Shown in pieces: positions 61,783-64,000 of a stretch of DNA of 64,000 bases. The position numbers and the translations under genes were made by a program. The notes beneath the pieces are model-generated. The model was not told the DNA's origin. It did not search any database and worked only from the letters and a program-made list of their open reading frames with translations. This DNA comes from Hyphomicrobiales bacterium (GTDB lineage Bacteria; Pseudomonadota; Alphaproteobacteria; Rhizobiales; Rhizobiaceae). Numbering within the stretch: the stretch's first letter is position 1; each line of letters begins with the position of its first letter. Location of the stretch: the NCBI GenBank assembly GCA_900473795.1, contig UCMT01000058.1:124001-188000 (forward strand), given 5' to 3'.

Positions 61783-62694
61783 ATGATCACCTCGCCTCCC
61801 TTTCTCGGCTTTCCCGATCGCCTCGCCGATGGCCGCATGCCCCGTGCGGTGATCTTCGGAGCCGGTCACGGCAGTACCTATCCCGGCAAGGACAGCGGCG
61901 GCTACACCTTGGCCGCCGACGCCATCCGCGCTGCGAGCCAGGACGATGCCGCGCTCGTCGAGCACTGGGATGTCGATCTCGGCGGCCCGCTGTTCGACGG
62001 CAACCCGGTCTCATGCATCGACGCCGGCGATATCCCGACCACCATGCGTGACAATGCCGGCAACCGCGCCCGGATCGAGGCGAAGACACGCGAGGTCCTG
62101 GCATTGCCGGCTGTACCGATCCTGCTCGGCGGCGACTGTTCTGTGACTGTTCCCTTCCTCGCCGGTTTTGCGGATCACGGGCCGTTCTGGATCCTGCAGA
62201 TCGACGCCCATATCGACTGGCGCGACGAGGTACATGGCGAACGCTACGGCTATTCGAGCCCGATGCGTCGGGCGAGCGAGATGGCGCATGTCGCCGGCAT
62301 CGTGCAGGTCGGCCTCCGTAGCGTGGGCAGCGCACGCCTCACCGACATCGAAGCGGCGCGGCACTACGGTAGCCGCTTCGTCACCGCCCGCGAGGTTCAC
62401 GCCCAGGGCATCGAAGCCGCTCTCCGGCATATTCCGGAAGGAGCGCGGACTGTCGTCACCCTCGACTGCGACGGCCTCGATCCCGGCGTCATGCCGGGCG
62501 TGGCGGCGCGTACGCCCGGCGGCCTCAGCTACACGCAGGTGATCGACCTGATCGCGGGCCTCGGCAGGCGGGGCAGGATCGCAGGATTCGACCTTGTCGA
62601 GCTCTACCCTCCCGCCGACACTGACGGCCTGTCGGCCCTGACCGCCTCGCGCCTTCTCGTCAATGTGATCGGCACCATCGTCCGGCAGGTTTGA
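61783..62694 (+). CDS. Ureohydrolase family protein (agmatinase/arginase-like)
   Basis: 303 residues of the arginase/agmatinase fold. Metal-binding motifs: QIDAHIDWRDE (D-A-H-x-D, about 146-156) and TLDCDGLDPGVMPG (D-x-D, about 227-240). The first metal-ligand block, normally GGDHS, is GGDCSVT (about 117-123), so one His is Cys. The size fits an agmatinase-like hydrolase. It would cleave a guanidino compound to urea and an amine. Monocistronic by appearance. The ydc-type polyamine operon in the window could use the products if the substrate were agmatine, but the link is not shown. Confidence 0.82.
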   Translation: MITSPPFLGFPDRLADGRMPRAVIFGAGHGSTYPGKDSGGYTLAADAIRAASQDDAALVEHWDVDLGGPLFDGNPVSCIDAGDIPTTMRDNAGNRARIEAKTREVLALPAVPILLGGDCSVTVPFLAGFADHGPFWILQIDAHIDWRDEVHGERYGYSSPMRRASEMAHVAGIVQVGLRSVGSARLTDIEAARHYGSRFVTAREVHAQGIEAALRHIPEGARTVVTLDCDGLDPGVMPGVAARTPGGLSYTQVIDLIAGLGRRGRIAGFDLVELYPPADTDGLSALTASRLLVNVIGTIVRQV

Positions 62695-62870
62695 AACCCG
62701 GCGTCCTCTCGTCGCATGATGGCCCGACAAGGAGGGATATTCCCATGCGGCCGGAGCCTTTCGCGTTCCACGTCGTCGAAGGTGCCGTCCTAGAAGCATC
62801 TGGTTCGAAATGCCGACAAGGCATACGTCTCTGTCACCTCGTGACGGCGCCTTCGCACCGCTCTTTAGAC

Positions 62871-63263
62871 CTACTCCTCAAAGCGACTCGTGGCGTCACG
62901 ATCGCGGTCGTATCGTCTTGTCAGCGGAAACGACGGCAACCAGGACTCGCGACGGACGATCCAGCTTTCGTAGGTAGGCATCAGTTGGTCAGGGGCATCC
63001 AGGGATCCCAGGTTCACTTCGATCTCGTCTGCGGTGCGGGCGAAAACGGACGAGCCGCAGCGGGGACAGAAAAACCGCCCGGCATAGTCGCGTGTTTCAC
63101 CATCGATCGTCACAGCATCCTGCGGGAAAATCGCGGAAGCGTGAAAAAGGGCCCCATGATGCTTGCGGCAGTCGAGACAGTGACAAAGGCCGACCCGGTA
63201 TGGGGTACCCGACGCCACAATTCCGACGCTGCCGCACAGGCAACCGCCCGTGAATCGGTCCAT
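62871..63263 (-). CDS. GFA-family (glutathione-dependent formaldehyde-activating-like) protein
   Basis: 130 residues. GFA zinc-type cysteines: [10 protein letters not shown] (about 6-15), [11 protein letters not shown] (about 27-37) and [11 protein letters not shown] (about 64-74). The pattern is that of the GFA superfamily, whose members are mostly of unknown reaction in spite of the name. ATG 63263 follows GGAGGAGAGG. The longer upstream frame is the decayed aconitase sequence, which explains why this start was chosen. Downstream is the ureohydrolase gene in the opposite orientation. Confidence 0.82.
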   Translation of the reverse strand: MDRFTGGCLCGSVGIVASGTPYRVGLCHCLDCRKHHGALFHASAIFPQDAVTIDGETRDYAGRFFCPRCGSSVFARTADEIEVNLGSLDAPDQLMPTYESWIVRRESWLPSFPLTRRYDRDRDATSRFEE

Positions 63264-63434
63264 GCTGCCTCTCCTCCAAAATCGAGCGGGCGGAAAATTT
63301 ACAACGAACGGCACTGTCATTGCAATTGCCCGCTGCGGGCGGGGACGCCTCGTTCTTCCCTGGCGGCGATAGTAATCATCACTTCCACAAGGTATACCCT
63401 GAAGGTCAGCTTTGGGGCCATAAGCAGCCGACGC

Positions 63435-63905
63435 GCTCGCCGTCACGGTGCCGGCCAAGGCGAAGGCGACAACGATAGGCGATGAAGCAAGGTAGCCGGC
63501 CTCAAGCTGCGGATGGACCCGCCCCGGAAAATTGCGGTTTGCGGAGGGTACGGCGGCAGGGAGAATCCCGGGCTCCGACATCGCGGTGGAAATAGGTTGG
63601 GGCAGCGGACCAGAATTGCCTATGCAAGTCGTGCAGCCATAGCCAACAATGCCGAAACCAACGGCTTCGAGGTCTTCCATCAAGCCTGCGCGACGAAGAT
63701 AGCGTTCAGCCGTCGGCGAACCGGGCGCGAGCGACGTCTTGACCCAGCCCGGCGGCTTCAGCCCATATTGGCGGGCCTTTCGAGCGAGGAGACCAGCAGC
63801 GATCATCAATCGCGGATCCGATGTGTTGGTGCCGCTTGTGATCGCGGCGACGGCTACCGCGCCATCACCCGGCGTGCCCTCCCCCAGCAATTGCTGCTGG
63901 TTTGT
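63435..63905 (-). pseudogene. Aconitase fragment
   Basis: On the minus strand this reads like the central part of aconitase: [80 protein letters not shown] and [13 protein letters not shown]. The second and third Fe-S cysteines (CTTCIG) are kept, but the first (normally SCTN) is Gly. A stop codon lies a few codons before the fragment, and the frame after AGTVT no longer resembles aconitase. The rest of an aconitase (around 900 residues) is missing. It is a truncated relic, upstream of and in frame with the GFA gene by chance. Sequence to the right, 63906-64000, shows nothing recognisable. Confidence 0.75.
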
Positions 63906-64000
63906 TCAAGCTCGCAATCGATGCCCTGAGAAACAGCCTAAAGGATGGATACGCTTCGGAGCCTCGTACCGACATAATACTGGCGAATAACGTTCGCGGC

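Noticed and set aside
62695-62870. Possible gene between the ureohydrolase and GFA genes
   Set aside because: Only short open frames without a ribosome site or motif, plus a trace of the palindromic family.
63513-63929. Plus-strand frame opposite the aconitase relic
   Set aside because: It is the shadow of the decayed aconitase sequence and has no domain of its own.
1-64000. tRNA, rRNA, phage, integrase or transposase genes, or a classical anti-phage defence island
   Set aside because: No sequence with these signatures was recognised. The scattered palindromes and relics do not need a mobile element in the window to explain them.

Overview
The window looks like chromosomal or chromid DNA of a soil- or plant-associated alphaproteobacterium of the Rhizobiaceae (Rhizobium/Agrobacterium/Sinorhizobium type). 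The grounds are the GC-rich coding sequence, the pcaDCHGB operon divergent from pcaQ with a recognisable PcaQ box, a rhizobial iron-responsive operator (TGA-N9-TCA), the many ABC uptake systems, and intergenic palindromic mosaic elements of the rhizobial RIME kind. No rRNA, tRNA, CRISPR array, phage or insertion sequence was recognised. The species cannot be named from the sequence.

Layout. 1-1440: start of a leftward gene, a truncated signal-peptidase-like remnant and a LysR regulator. 1569-7092: a ydcSTUV-patD-like polyamine uptake and gamma-aminobutyraldehyde oxidation operon. 7239-11398: an iron-regulated TonB receptor, FhuF-type reductase and siderophore-binding protein. 11443-12627: a ferritin-like stress protein and an unknown membrane protein. 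12638-20124: a Rieske oxygenase and two dimethylglycine/sarcosine-dehydrogenase-like flavoproteins, with a divergent LysR gene. 20146-21912: a PAS-GGDEF-EAL protein. 22190-23696: a cobalamin riboswitch controlling the cobalt transporter cbtBA. 23653-28125: a second FhuF-type protein, a glucoamylase-like protein, a DUF1194 protein and an amine oxidase. 28259-34309: a Pot-type ABC importer with an Asp/Glu/hydantoin racemase and a divergent GntR regulator.

34782-44466 holds an AraC regulator divergent from an operon in which two paralogous aromatic-aldehyde-type dehydrogenases bracket a complete branched-chain-type ABC importer and a coniferyl-alcohol-dehydrogenase-like SDR. Next come a sulfite-oxidase-like molybdoenzyme and a sensory nucleotide cyclase (44576-47221), then pcaQ and pcaDCHGB (47328-52293). 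52563-56071 carries a DEAD-box helicase and a TadG-like vWA protein. 56388-61333 is a protein-glycosylation island: two GT41 (SPINDLY/OGT-like) genes, the 3' remnant of a third copy and a GT-A-type glycosyltransferase. The right end has a small membrane protein, a ureohydrolase, a GFA-fold protein and an aconitase remnant.

How it works together: this is mostly a catabolic and acquisition region. Polyamines, methylated amines and aromatic compounds are imported and oxidised, the aromatics probably through protocatechuate to beta-ketoadipate enol-lactone and onward. Iron and cobalt uptake are controlled by an operator and a riboswitch. The observations I consider most worth following are: RIME-like elements placed exactly after the binding-protein gene in two separate ABC operons; the dual-dehydrogenase/LIV/SDR cluster as a candidate uptake and oxidation system for aromatic alcohols or aldehydes; the decaying tandem GT41 array; and the TonB/FhuF/binding-protein iron operon that lacks its own permease.
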